Shown in pieces: positions 1 through 9,897 of a DNA stretch of 64,000 nucleotides. The DNA is from Lachnospiraceae bacterium (GTDB lineage: Bacteria > Bacillota > Clostridia > Lachnospirales > Lachnospiraceae), in assembly GCA_021200475.1 (NCBI GenBank), contig JAJQGP010000079.1, positions 1 to 64,000 of the forward strand, given 5' to 3'. The stretch's first letter is position 1. Every line of letters starts with the position of its first letter. The translations under genes and the position numbers were made by a program. Under the pieces are notes generated by a model, which saw only the letters and a list, made by a program, of their open reading frames with translations, was not told where the DNA came from and made no database searches.

Positions 1-519
1 CTTGAGGTATTTTCTTTAGTCAAGCTTCACTATGCTTTATATTATACAGGAAGCTTTCTGAAGGGATGAGAGCAGTATAACACGTTTTTCTGAATTTTAA
101 AAGGAAAAATTGCACGTTTTTCCTGCAAAAATGAACATATTTTACACATTTTTCTGCGAGAACCAGGCATGGTGATAAAACCACAACCTTACAATGGAGG
201 CCTCTTTTTTCTGCTTATCATAATGATGCTTACGTAACCGGATTCGAAGCTGCTGGACGGCGACAGGCACCTGTGGTGAGATTTCTACTTACATCATGAA
301 TGACCGCGCCGATGTAAAAAAAGATGTGGCGCTTTAAGGAAGAATTCGCGTATATTTTTCTAACATTTGCAGAAACTATCTTTTGCAAACCATATGGGAA
401 CGACGATGCGATGCATTGGACCGGATTTTGCGCCAGGGTGTGGGAAACGGTCCGGATACGTGGCTTGTACACGGGAATGAAGAGCTTGTCGTTCACGTTT
501 GATGGAAGGAGAGAGTGCA

Positions 520-843
520 ATGACAGATTTAGTATGTTCTGCACAGAATTGCAGATACAATGATTCGATGTACTGCTGTAAGGGTGATATTCAGGTGGGC
601 GGCGAGGAGGCGAAGGATTGCCGGGATACCTGCTGTGAGAGCTTTCACGAGAGAACGGCGGACAGTGTGAAGGATTCCTGCGGCTGCGGGATGCGCCCGG
701 ATCGCCGGATTGACATCCGCTGTGAGGCGGTGAACTGCGAGTATAATGACGACTGCGTCTGCCATGCGGACCATGTGGATATTTCAGGTGTGGCCGCGTG
801 TCGCTGCGAAGAGACGGAGTGTGTTACGTTTAACGGAAGGTAG
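520..843 (+). CDS. DUF1540-like cysteine-rich small protein
   Basis: Two repeats of a C-x4-C...C motif (VCSAQNCRYNDSMYCC / RCEAVNCEYNDDCVCHA). ATG at 520 preceded by GGAAGGAGAG; ORF track start at 499 is a TTG upstream. Confidence 0.8.
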   Translation: MTDLVCSAQNCRYNDSMYCCKGDIQVGGEEAKDCRDTCCESFHERTADSVKDSCGCGMRPDRRIDIRCEAVNCEYNDDCVCHADHVDISGVAACRCEETECVTFNGR

Positions 844-881
844 GAATGGAAGACAGAGAGCCGGAAGGGGATGAGGATAGC

Positions 882-905
882 AGAGCCGTTTCCGGCTCTT
901 TTTCT
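882..905 (+). terminator. Rho-independent terminator
   Basis: AGAGCCG-TTTC-CGGCTCT followed by TTTT. Confidence 0.75.
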
Positions 906-1025
906 GTCTCATCAGAAATGGCTGCACCTATTAAAAATGTTCCAATATAGTGATTGCTTTCCGGTGAAAAGTGTGATAACATTTCTGGACTTTAGAAATA
1001 AAACAGAAATGGTGAGGGTGGTTTT

Positions 1026-2387
1026 ATGGGAAGGAAAGGAAAGACGGATCGGGATTCGTACCGGCAGATTATGCTTCTGGCGCTGCCGATTGTGATTCAG
1101 AATCTGTTCAGCGCGGCGATCAGCTCGGCGGATGTGATTATGCTGAATTCGGTCGGACAGTCGTCGATTTCGGCCGTGTCGCTGGCGACGCAGTATTCGA
1201 GTGTTTTGTATATGGTTTTTTATGGTCTGGGTACGGGGGCGACGATGCTCTGTGCGCAGTATTGGGGGAAGGGGAATCTGGATGCCATTGAAAAGGTGGA
1301 AGGGATTGCGCTGCGGTTTTCCTTTGGCATTTCGCTGCTGTTTGCGCTTCCGGCGGCCGCGGTGCCGCGGCTGATGATGACGGTGTTTACGTCGGATGAG
1401 GAGCTGATTCAGATTGGGGCGTCTTATCTGCGGGTGATCAGCATCAGCTATCTGTGCTGGGGCTTTTCGGAGGTGTATCTTTCCGTTTTGCGCAGCATTG
1501 AGCGGGTGAAGATCAGTACGGTACTGAATGTCGGTGTGCTGCTGATCAATATTTCTCTGAATGCGGTCTTTATTTATGGCCTGTTCGGCGCGCCGCACCT
1601 GGGGGCGCAGGGTGTGGCGATCGCGACCTCGATCTCACGGGTGATTCAGCTGATTGCCTGCTTTGGTGTTTCAGCGGTATCGAAGGACGTGCACCTGCGT
1701 CCACAGGCGATGTTCCGGAAGAGCGGCGCGCTGCTGCAGGATTTTCTGCGCCTGTCTGTGCCGGCGTTGGGAAATGATATTATCTGGAGCGTGGGATTTT
1801 CGATGTATTCCGTGATCATGGGGCATATGGGGTCCGATGTGGTGGCGGCGAATTCGATTGTCGTGGTGGTGCGCAACTTCGGGACGGTGCTCTGCTACAG
1901 CATTGGGAGTGCGGCCGGAATTTTTGTGGGCAAGGAGATTGGGGCGAACCGCATCGAGGACGCGGACCGGGATGCGAGCCGGTCGATGAAGCTGACGGTG
2001 GCAGGCGGTATTTTTGGCGGTGTCCTGGTGGCGGTCTGCATTCCGTTTGTTCTTTCTTATGCTTCGCTTTCGGAGACGGCGATGGGATATCTGAAGGTGA
2101 TGCTTTGGATCAATACATATTATATTATGGGAACCGCTGTCAATACGACGCTGATCGCCGGTATTTTCCGTGCGGGCGGGGACAGCCGCTTTGGCCTGAT
2201 CTGTGACACGATTGATATGTGGTGCTATGCGGTGCCGCTTGGCTTTTTGGCAGCATTTGTCCTGAAGCTTCCGCCGATGTGGGTGTATTTTCTGCTGTGT
2301 ACGGATGAATTTGTAAAGTGGCCGTGGGTGCTTCACCATTATAAGAGCAGAAAGTGGCTGAAAAATATTACCCGGGAGGATGTGTAA
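1026..2387 (+). CDS. MATE family efflux transporter
   Basis: 453 aa multi-TM protein; N-term LALPIVIQNLFSAAISSADVIMLNSVGQSSISAVSLATQ is typical MATE. Confidence 0.9.
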   Translation: MGRKGKTDRDSYRQIMLLALPIVIQNLFSAAISSADVIMLNSVGQSSISAVSLATQYSSVLYMVFYGLGTGATMLCAQYWGKGNLDAIEKVEGIALRFSFGISLLFALPAAAVPRLMMTVFTSDEELIQIGASYLRVISISYLCWGFSEVYLSVLRSIERVKISTVLNVGVLLINISLNAVFIYGLFGAPHLGAQGVAIATSISRVIQLIACFGVSAVSKDVHLRPQAMFRKSGALLQDFLRLSVPALGNDIIWSVGFSMYSVIMGHMGSDVVAANSIVVVVRNFGTVLCYSIGSAAGIFVGKEIGANRIEDADRDASRSMKLTVAGGIFGGVLVAVCIPFVLSYASLSETAMGYLKVMLWINTYYIMGTAVNTTLIAGIFRAGGDSRFGLICDTIDMWCYAVPLGFLAAFVLKLPPMWVYFLLCTDEFVKWPWVLHHYKSRKWLKNITREDV

Positions 2388-2432
2388 AAATAATCGTTCC
2401 GAACAGCATTGCTGAGCAGCAGTGTATGAAAT

Positions 2433-2547
2433 AAGCGAATCGTTACGTATGGGAAAAGCGTATGAAAAAGCAGAAAAAGCGAATTGTTACGTATGAAAAA
2501 AGCGTATGAAAAAGCGGAAAAAGCGAATCGTTGCGTATGAAAAAAAG
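2433..2547 (+). repeat. 44-bp direct tandem repeat, about 2.6 copies
   Basis: AAGCGAATCGTTACGTATG starts at 2433, 2477 and 2521 (period exactly 44) with AAAAGCGTATGAAAAAGC inside each full unit. Confidence 0.9.
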
Positions 2548-2548
2548 A

Positions 2549-2577
2549 TTGACACGGGGAGAATCCTGTGTTAAAGT
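2549..2577 (+). promoter_or_regulatory. Putative sigma-A promoter of the infC operon
   Basis: TTGACA (2549-2554), 17 nt spacer, TAAAGT (2572-2577). Confidence 0.65.
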
Positions 2578-2584
2578 AGACGAA

Positions 2585-2826
2585 GTTGTGATTAACAGGA
2601 AAGCAGAGTGTCCACTCTCACCCTGGCACGCGTGAGAGCCACGCGCCGCATTGTGTTCGCACGATTGCGTGGCCTGCGCTGCACCTTCTTTTTGAGGAAG
2701 GATGGCAGCACGCTGTGACCAGTGGTTCATATAGAAGACAGTGTGAGTACGCCAGGTGTGGCTTTATGCCTGTGCGGTGGGATTGTCGTGGTATGAAGGT
2801 GGATAACTGTGTTATCCGCTTTTTTC
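2585..2826 (+). promoter_or_regulatory. L20-type leader of infC-rpmI-rplT, ending in a terminator (GGATAAC-TGT-GTTATCC-GCTTTTTT)
   Basis: Long structured untranslated leader between promoter and infC with terminal U-run hairpin at 2801-2826; position matches known L20 leaders. Confidence 0.7.
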
Positions 2827-2919
2827 ATGATTGATACGGGCTAGAGTGCAGAGGTGGTTATCCCCTCTGCGGGATATCCAGAGTATGATCGTGAGTCCAG
2901 TGTGTGGAGGTGTACGAAG

Positions 2920-3429
2920 ATTAGCGATTTAATGATTAACGAACAAATCAGAGACCGGGAAGTCCGCTTGATCGGTGAGCATGGCGAACAGCTGGGGATT
3001 ATGTCCGCGAAGGAGGCACAGAAGCTGGCCAGGGAGGCTGAGCTTGACCTTGTGAAGATTGCTCCCACGGCGAAGCCGCCGGTGTGCAAGATCATCGACT
3101 ACGGGAAGTACCGTTATGAGATGGCCAGGAAGGAAAAAGAGGCCAGGAGAAAACAAAAGACGGTTGAGGTCAAAGAGATTCGATTATCACCGAACATTGA
3201 CGAGAATGACGTGAATACAAAGATAACGAATGCCCGTAAATTCATTACAAAGGGAAACAAAGTAAAGGTCACCTTGCGCTTCCGCGGAAGGGAGATGGCT
3301 CACATGCAGGCGAATCGCTTTATCCTGGAGGATTTTGCGAAGCAGCTGGAGGATGTGGCGGCCATTGACCGCCCGATTAAGCAGGAGGGGAGAAGTCTCA
3401 CCCTGTTTCTGACGGAAAAACGTTCATAA
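2920..3429 (+). CDS. infC: Translation initiation factor IF-3 (AUU start)
   Basis: [45 protein letters not shown] at 2906-2910 is 9 nt from ATT at 2920. Confidence 0.95.
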   Translation: MSDLMINEQIRDREVRLIGEHGEQLGIMSAKEAQKLAREAELDLVKIAPTAKPPVCKIIDYGKYRYEMARKEKEARRKQKTVEVKEIRLSPNIDENDVNTKITNARKFITKGNKVKVTLRFRGREMAHMQANRFILEDFAKQLEDVAAIDRPIKQEGRSLTLFLTEKRS

Positions 3430-3445
3430 AAGGAGGAACTACACG

Positions 3446-3643
3446 ATGCCAAAAATGAAGACTAGCAGAGCTGCTGCGAAACGTTTTAAAAAGACCGGTA
3501 CTGGGCTGTTGAAGAGAAACAAAGCCTATAAGAGCCATATCTTAACGAAGAAGTCGACCAAGAGAAAGAGAAATCTGCGGAAGTCTACCATCACAGATGT
3601 GACGAATGCTTCCAACATGAAGAAAATTTTACCGTATTTGTAA
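3446..3643 (+). CDS. rpmI: 50S ribosomal protein L35
   Basis: [46 protein letters not shown]. Confidence 0.98.
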   Translation: MPKMKTSRAAAKRFKKTGTGLLKRNKAYKSHILTKKSTKRKRNLRKSTITDVTNASNMKKILPYL

Positions 3644-3694
3644 TCGCCGGCTTACATTAAGAGAATGTCCGGATGTCGAAGGAGGAATTAAGAA

Positions 3695-4051
3695 ATGGCT
3701 AGAATTAAAGGTGGAATGAACAGAAGGAAAAAACACAATCGTGTTTTAAAGCTGGCGAAGGGTTACAGAGGAGCCAGATCCAAACAGTATAGAATCGCGA
3801 AGCAGTCCGTTATGCGTGCGCTGGCTACTTCCTACGCAGGCAGAAAGCAGAAGAAGCGTCAGTTCCGTCAGCTGTGGATTGCACGTATCAATGCGGCGGC
3901 TCGTCTGAATGGCATTTCCTACAGCAAGTTTATGTATGGACTGAAGCTCGCCGGTGTAGAGCTGAATCGTAAGGTTCTGGCTGATATGGCAGTAAACGAT
4001 GCGGAAGGATTTGCGACTCTGGCAGAGCTTGCGAAGACGAAGATCGCTTAA
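3695..4051 (+). CDS. rplT: 50S ribosomal protein L20
   Basis: [42 protein letters not shown]. Confidence 0.98.
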   Translation: MARIKGGMNRRKKHNRVLKLAKGYRGARSKQYRIAKQSVMRALATSYAGRKQKKRQFRQLWIARINAAARLNGISYSKFMYGLKLAGVELNRKVLADMAVNDAEGFATLAELAKTKIA

Positions 4052-4107
4052 GCATAGAATAGACAGGAAAGCGTAACTGCAAAGAAACAGAACAGTTACA
4101 GAAATAT

Positions 4108-4156
4108 ACAGCACATCCGGATATGCGCGGGCGTAAATGGATGTGCTGTTTCTTTC
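4108..4156 (+). terminator. Rho-independent terminator after rplT
   Basis: ACAGCACATCC...GGATGTGCTGT then TTCTTTC. Confidence 0.7.
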
Positions 4157-4328
4157 TATATTATTTCTTGCCCTTTCTTCTGTAAAGTGCTACAATAAAG
4201 CCTGTTGAAGCGCCCTCCTCCTCTTTGCGTCGGGGGAAAACGCGCGGCGCTTGTGGAAAATGACGCGCGTTTGAGCGGTGCTGCTGCAAAACAGGAAAGA
4301 CGTTTACTACTTTGATTGGAGATTTGCA

Positions 4329-6902
4329 ATGGCATTTAATTTTTTTAAGAAGGTTTTCGGGACTCACAGCGAGCATGAGCTGAAGCGCATTGAGCCGCTG
4401 GTAGATAAGATCGAAGCCCTCCGCCCGTCTATGATGGAGCTGACGGATGAGCAGCTCCAGGCAAAGACACAGGAATATAAGGATCGCTACGCGAACGGCG
4501 AGACGCTGGACGACCTGCTTCCGGAAGCATTCGCTACGGTGCGGGAGGCGGCGCGGCGTGTGCTGGGTATGGAGCATTACCGAGTGCAGCTGATCGGCGG
4601 TATTATCCTTCATCAGGGGCGTATCGCGGAGATGCGTACCGGTGAAGGAAAGACGCTGGTATCCACCTGTCCGGCCTACCTGAATGCGCTGACCGGCCGG
4701 GGTGTGCATATCATCACGGTCAACGATTATCTGGCCAGCCGTGACGCGGAGTGGATGGGGGCGGTACACCGTTTCCTGGGCCTGACTGTCGGCTGTGTGC
4801 TGAACTCGATGAATAATGATGAGCGCCGTGAGCAGTACGCCTGCGACATCACTTATATTACGAACAATGAAGACGGCTTTGATTATCTGCGTGACAACAT
4901 GGTCATCTACAAGGAGCAGCTGGTGCAGCGGGGGCTGGTTTACGCGATCATCGATGAGGTCGACTCGGTTCTGATTGATGAGGCGCGTACGCCGCTGATT
5001 ATTTCCGGGCAGAGCGGCAAATCGACCAGGCTTTATGAGGTCTGCGATATTCTGGCCCATCAGCTCGTAAAGGGTGAGGCGAGCGGCGAGGTCACGAAGA
5101 TGACTGCTATCATGGGGGAGGAGATTACCGAGACGGGGGACTTTATCGTCAATGAGAAGGATAAGCTGGTCACCCTGACCCAGGAGGGCATTGAAAAGGT
5201 TGAGAAGTTCTTCAAGATTGACAACTTCTCTGACGCGGAGAACCTGGAGATCCAGCACAACGTGGATCTGGCGCTGCGTGCGAATTATCTGATGTTCCGC
5301 GATCAGGATTATGTGGTGAAGGACGATCAGGTGCTGATCGTGGATGAGTTTACCGGCCGTATCATGCCGGGGCGCCGTTATTCGGACGGCCTGCATCAGG
5401 CGATCGAGGCGAAGGAGCATGTAAAGGTGAAGCGTGAGAGCAAGACTCTGGCGACGATTACCTTCCAGAACTTTTTCAATAAATACGAGAAGAAGGCCGG
5501 CATGACCGGTACCGCACTGACCGAGGAAGAGGAGTTCCGCGATATCTATGGGATGGATGTCATTGAGATTCCGACGAATGTCCCGGTACAGAGGATCGAT
5601 TACGAAGATGCGGTTTACATGACCCAAAAAGAGAAGTATCAGGCTGTGGTAGAGGCGGTCAAGGAGGCACATGCAAAAGGACAGCCGGTACTGGTTGGCA
5701 CGATTACGATTGAGGTATCTGAGCTTTTGAGCAATATGCTCAAGCGCGCGGGTATCCAGCACAAGGTACTGAACGCAAAGTTTCATGAGATGGAGGCGGA
5801 GATTGTCGCGGAGGCCGGTGTGCACGGCACAGTAACGATCGCGACGAACATGGCAGGCCGTGGTACGGATATCAAGCTGGACGAAGAGGCCAAAGCCGCA
5901 GGCGGCCTGAAGATCATCGGTACCGAGCGCCATGAGTCCCGCCGTATTGACAACCAGCTGCGCGGACGTTCCGGACGGCAGGGCGACCCGGGAGAATCCA
6001 GATTCTATATTTCCCTGGAAGACGATCTGATGCGCCTGTTTGGTTCTGAGAAGATGATGAATGTCTTCAAATCTCTCGGTGTACAGGAAGGGGAGCAGAT
6101 CGAGCATAAGATGCTTTCCAGTGCGATCGAGAAGGCACAGAAGAAGATCGAGAGCAACAACTTCGGCATCCGTAAAAACCTGCTCGAATACGACCAGGTC
6201 AACAACGAGCAGCGCGAGATCATCTACGAAGAACGCCGCCGTGTGCTCGATGGTGAGAGCATGCGTGATTCCATCATGAAGATGGTGTCCGACATCATCA
6301 GCAACGCCGTAGACAGAAGCTGCAGCGACAACGATCAGGAAAACTGGGATCTGAACGAATTGAACGCCATCCTTCAGCCCATCATTCCTTTCCAGCCGAT
6401 CACAGCAGAGTCTGTTTCCCACCTTTCCGGAAAGGATGAGCTCAAAAAGTCTCTGAACGATGAGGCAGAGAAGCTGTACGAGGCGAAAGAGCAGGAGGTC
6501 GGCGACAACGAGAAATTCCGCGAGATGGAGCGCGTGATCCTCCTGCGTGTCATTGACCGCAAGTGGATGGACCACATCGACGATATGGACCAGCTCCGTC
6601 AGGGCATCGGCCTGCAGGCCTACGGCCAGCGTGACCCGAAGGTTGAGTACAAGATGAGCGCCTACGAGATGTTCGACGGGATGACCGCCGGCATCCAGCA
6701 GGATACCGTCCGTCTCCTCTACCACATCAAGGTAGAGCAGAAGGTAGAGCGCGAAGAGGTAGCAAAAGTGACCGGCACCAACAAAGACGATTCCGGCCCC
6801 CGCGCCCCCAAAAAACGCGTGACCGAAAAAATCTACCCCAACGACCCCTGCCCCTGCGGAAGCGGAAAGAAGTACAAGCAGTGCTGCGGGCGGAGAGCGT
6901 AA
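4329..6902 (+). CDS. secA: Preprotein translocase ATPase SecA
   Basis: [37 protein letters not shown]-terminal zinc motif [15 protein letters not shown]; start [11 protein letters not shown] at 4329. Confidence 0.98.
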   Translation: MAFNFFKKVFGTHSEHELKRIEPLVDKIEALRPSMMELTDEQLQAKTQEYKDRYANGETLDDLLPEAFATVREAARRVLGMEHYRVQLIGGIILHQGRIAEMRTGEGKTLVSTCPAYLNALTGRGVHIITVNDYLASRDAEWMGAVHRFLGLTVGCVLNSMNNDERREQYACDITYITNNEDGFDYLRDNMVIYKEQLVQRGLVYAIIDEVDSVLIDEARTPLIISGQSGKSTRLYEVCDILAHQLVKGEASGEVTKMTAIMGEEITETGDFIVNEKDKLVTLTQEGIEKVEKFFKIDNFSDAENLEIQHNVDLALRANYLMFRDQDYVVKDDQVLIVDEFTGRIMPGRRYSDGLHQAIEAKEHVKVKRESKTLATITFQNFFNKYEKKAGMTGTALTEEEEFRDIYGMDVIEIPTNVPVQRIDYEDAVYMTQKEKYQAVVEAVKEAHAKGQPVLVGTITIEVSELLSNMLKRAGIQHKVLNAKFHEMEAEIVAEAGVHGTVTIATNMAGRGTDIKLDEEAKAAGGLKIIGTERHESRRIDNQLRGRSGRQGDPGESRFYISLEDDLMRLFGSEKMMNVFKSLGVQEGEQIEHKMLSSAIEKAQKKIESNNFGIRKNLLEYDQVNNEQREIIYEERRRVLDGESMRDSIMKMVSDIISNAVDRSCSDNDQENWDLNELNAILQPIIPFQPITAESVSHLSGKDELKKSLNDEAEKLYEAKEQEVGDNEKFREMERVILLRVIDRKWMDHIDDMDQLRQGIGLQAYGQRDPKVEYKMSAYEMFDGMTAGIQQDTVRLLYHIKVEQKVEREEVAKVTGTNKDDSGPRAPKKRVTEKIYPNDPCPCGSGKKYKQCCGRRA

Positions 6903-7005
6903 GAAGCTGCGGCTGAAGCGGTTTTACGCGGATTCGTTTTGCAATGGTGAATGATGTAAATAATATTTTATAGATAGTAGTAAAAGTATAGCATCCGTAA
7001 ATTGA

Positions 7006-7153
7006 GCGCATGGGCGGCACAGGGCTGCTGAGGACTATTAAAATAACGCCGGTCCTTAGCGAGGCCAAGCCGCAGGCGCAGGCCGAGCTTAGTACCGCTG
7101 CGTTATTTTTTAAGCGAGAGCGTGTCCGAAGAAGTCCTGTGCCGCCCATGCGC
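7006..7153. repeat. Long imperfect palindrome, 18-bp perfect outer arms
   Basis: gcgcatgggcggcacagg (7006-7023) is the exact reverse complement of cctgtgccgcccatgcgc (7136-7153); inner arms AAAATAACGC (7040-7049) / GCGTTATTTT (7100-7109). Confidence 0.9.
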
Positions 7154-7182
7154 GGTGAAACGTAAAGAAAGAAGGTGACACA

Positions 7183-8314
7183 ATGGTAGAACTCGACCAG
7201 TTCAAAGCAATTTTAAACAGCTACACAAAACCATTAGTGGAAGTGAGGGATTCACTTTAACCTCGTTAACAAAGAGCAGCAGATTCAGGAGATGGAGCGC
7301 CGCATGGAGGAACCGGATTTCTGGGATAAGCCTGAGGAATCACAGCAGACCATGAAGACGCTGGCGAGCCTCAAGGAGGATGTGGCGACTTACAAGCAGC
7401 TGCAGGATCAGTATGAGGAGATTGAGCTTCTGATCGAGATGGGTTACGAGGAAGACGATGCGTCTGTGCTTCCGGAGATTCAGGAGACACTGGACGATTT
7501 TCAAAAGACGCTGGATGATATCCGCATCAAGACTCTGCTTTCGGGCGAGTACGATGAAAATAATGCGATTGTGACGCTGCATGCGGGCGCGGGCGGCACG
7601 GAGTCCTGTGACTGGGCGTCGATGCTGTACCGTATGTATACGCGCTGGGTGGAGAAAAAGGGCTTCCAGCTGGAAGTCCTGGATTATCTGGATGGTGAGG
7701 AAGCCGGGATCAAGTCGGTGACCTTCCAGGTCAATGGCGCGCGGGCGTACGGCTACCTGAAAGCGGAGAAGGGAGTGCACCGCCTGGTGCGGATTTCTCC
7801 GTTTAACGCGGCGGGCAAGCGGCAGACCTCGTTTGTGAGCTGTGACGTTATGCCGGTTCTGGAGCAGGAGGTGGATCTGGAGATCAATCCGGATGAGTTG
7901 CGCATTGATACGTATCGTTCCAGCGGTGCAGGCGGTCAGCATATTAACAAGACGTCCTCTGCGATCCGGATCACGCATCTGCCGACCGGTATCGTGGTGA
8001 CCTGCCAGAATGAGCGCTCTCAGTTCCAGAATAAAGATAAGGCTATGCAGATGTTAAAGACCAAGCTGCTGCTTCTGCGGGAGCAGGAGAATGCGGAGAA
8101 GGTCTCTGACATCCGCGGTGAGGTCAAGGAGATCGGCTGGGGGAACCAGATTCGTTCCTATGTCATGCAGCCTTATAAGATGGTGAAGGATTTGCGCACC
8201 GGGGAGGAGACGGGAAATGTGGATGCCGTCATGGACGGGGCGATTGATCCGTTTATTAATTCTTATCTGAAATGGATGTCCCTGGGTGGAAAAGCGCAGG
8301 AGCAGGAAGCGTAA
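7183..8314 (+). CDS. prfB: Peptide chain release factor 2, programmed +1 frameshift (CTT_T_AAC at 7255-7261)
   Basis: MVELDQFKAILNSYTKPLVEVRDSL then TAA at 7258; +1 frame continues NLVNKEQQIQEMERRMEEPDFWD; downstream SPF-like and GGQHINKT motifs of class I RFs. Confidence 0.95.
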
Positions 8315-8360
8315 AGCAGACATAACGATAAATGACAGGAAAATAGAAACGATCGGAGAA

Positions 8361-8402
8361 CAGGCACCTGGTACGTAATTCACGTATCGGGTGCCTGCGT
8401 TT
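8361..8402 (+). terminator. Hairpin after prfB (weak U-run)
   Basis: CAGGCACCTGGTACGT-AATTC-ACGTATCGGGTGCCTG then CGTTT. Confidence 0.5.
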
Positions 8403-8413
8403 GATGCGATTTA

Positions 8414-9337
8414 TTAATCAGACAACGATAGCGGCTTCCGCCAGAAGTTTTTTGCTTTTTCGTATTCGTCTACGGTAGAATCCAGAACCTTGCATGCACG
8501 TTCCTTTGAGTAACCTTCATTTTTCATAAGGGAATCAACACATTTTACAAACTTTTCGAGGCCTGTCTGCATACCTTTCTCAATACCTTTCTCAATACCT
8601 TTCTCAATACCTTTCTCAGTTGCCTTGTCCAATGCTTTTGTTAACCAGTCTTCCATTTTTGATATCTTCCTTTCCTCAGGTTCGTTTTGCAAAATCTGGA
8701 ATCTTTGATCTCCAGATACCGCAGACAAAAAATTCAATACATCCTCTACGTGTTTCATTTCTTGTACAGAAGGAATATATTTGTGGTTTTTCCTCATCTG
8801 TACAAAATAATCTGCGACGATTCGAAAATCGCTTTTAAACTTTGCAACTGTCTCATCGTCAAGCCAGGCGATTTCAAATATATTTGCTTTGTAGTCGCTG
8901 ATATATTGTCTCAGTTCCTCATCCGGTGCTCCGACCACATTGTAAAGACTGCGTGACTTCTGCCCCCAGCGGTGGTCTGTCCCGAAGTACAGGACGAGGG
9001 TCACGACGGGATACCTGGTGTCTCCCTGCTTTAATTCGTCGCGATAGGCCGCACCGTCATAGCTAATCACGCGCAGTGCAATGTCAGGATCCCGCGACGA
9101 TTGGTTTTCAAGACCAAGCAGGCCGATGCGAACCTGCCCTTTTGTCCAATACTTAGCGACGTCCCGGTCTTGTCCGTGAATGGAAGTTGCAGCTTTATAC
9201 TGGCTTAGCGTACCAGATATTTTGAGGTCATCTGCTTTCACGGTGTCTTTGCCATTGTAAATAAGGACATTTACGATGTCGGCAAAGACGTCTGGATAAT
9301 CTTCCAGTAATTTCTCTGTGATATCTTTTTCTGCCAT
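8414..9337 (-). CDS. Rpn / YhgA-like PD-(D/E)XK nuclease family putative transposase
   Basis: MAEKDITEKLLEDYPDVFADIVNVLIYNGKDTV... with C-terminal GIEKGIEKGIEKGIEKGMQTG repeats typical of this family; AGGAGG upstream of ATG at 9337 (minus strand). Confidence 0.75.
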   Translation of the reverse strand: MAEKDITEKLLEDYPDVFADIVNVLIYNGKDTVKADDLKISGTLSQYKAATSIHGQDRDVAKYWTKGQVRIGLLGLENQSSRDPDIALRVISYDGAAYRDELKQGDTRYPVVTLVLYFGTDHRWGQKSRSLYNVVGAPDEELRQYISDYKANIFEIAWLDDETVAKFKSDFRIVADYFVQMRKNHKYIPSVQEMKHVEDVLNFLSAVSGDQRFQILQNEPEERKISKMEDWLTKALDKATEKGIEKGIEKGIEKGMQTGLEKFVKCVDSLMKNEGYSKERACKVLDSTVDEYEKAKNFWRKPLSLSD

Positions 9338-9708
9338 ATGTTTTCCTCCTGATTTTAACATGTAATGCGAAAAATGAAAAGTCCCCGATCGAGTATGCAG
9401 CTTTATCGTTATAATCGCTGGGTGAGCATCTGATGGCTCTTATTAGATAGTGAAAATACAATATCATAAAAAGATAAATATGTCAATGATATTATTAATA
9501 ACGTTAATAATATTATTATATGTAGATATATAATATATGTAAAAATGAATTATGACCGAGTAGACGAACTATATCATACAGATAAATTCCTAAAAAGGTG
9601 ATTTCAGTCACGATAGCGATCAGGAATAAAAAATCTTCGCAATAAAAATACTGGAAATCTCCCCAAAACCATCCTGCTCGTGTAAAAAACAGATAAAAGA
9701 AATTCTAC

Positions 9709-9737
9709 TTGCAATACTAAGTAAAGTGTGGTAAGAT
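9709..9737 (+). promoter_or_regulatory. Putative promoter of ACT-hom operon
   Basis: TTGCAA, 17 nt, TAAGAT. Confidence 0.6.
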
Positions 9738-9789
9738 TCCCTCCGTGGTATACAAATGTTTTTCTGCTGCAAACACACCAAGTACGAAG

Positions 9790-9816
9790 ACTGCCATGTT
9801 TCATGGGCAGTTTTTT
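9790..9816 (+). terminator. Leader terminator upstream of ACT-hom genes
   Basis: ACTGCCATG-TTT-CATGGGCAGT-TTTTT between the promoter and the first gene. Confidence 0.65.
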
Positions 9817-9897
9817 CACGCATATATATGCGAAATTGAAACCTGGAAGGAAGCTGTATTTGGCTGATATGATAGAGGCGGTCAGGAGGAATCATTC

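Noticed and set aside
230-563. Short overlapping ORFs at the window start (230..544 -, 324..563 +, 360..560 -)
   Set aside because: No RBS, no motif, conflicting with the DUF1540-like gene; likely non-coding.
2433-2547. Possible CRISPR array
   Set aside because: Repeats are contiguous 44-bp tandem units with no unique spacers and no cas genes nearby.
2443-2730. Minus-strand 95-aa ORF over the repeats and L20 leader
   Set aside because: Explained by A-rich tandem repeats and structured leader; low-complexity F/S-rich translation.
4161-6725. 854-aa minus-strand ORF opposite secA
   Set aside because: Fully antisense to an unambiguous secA; composition (His/Arg/Leu rich, no recognisable domain) fits a shadow ORF caused by codon bias.
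8575-8622. Possible CRISPR or phase-variable repeat in the Rpn-like gene
   Set aside because: 12-bp coding repeats keep the frame, so no on/off switching; kept only as a low-interest observation.
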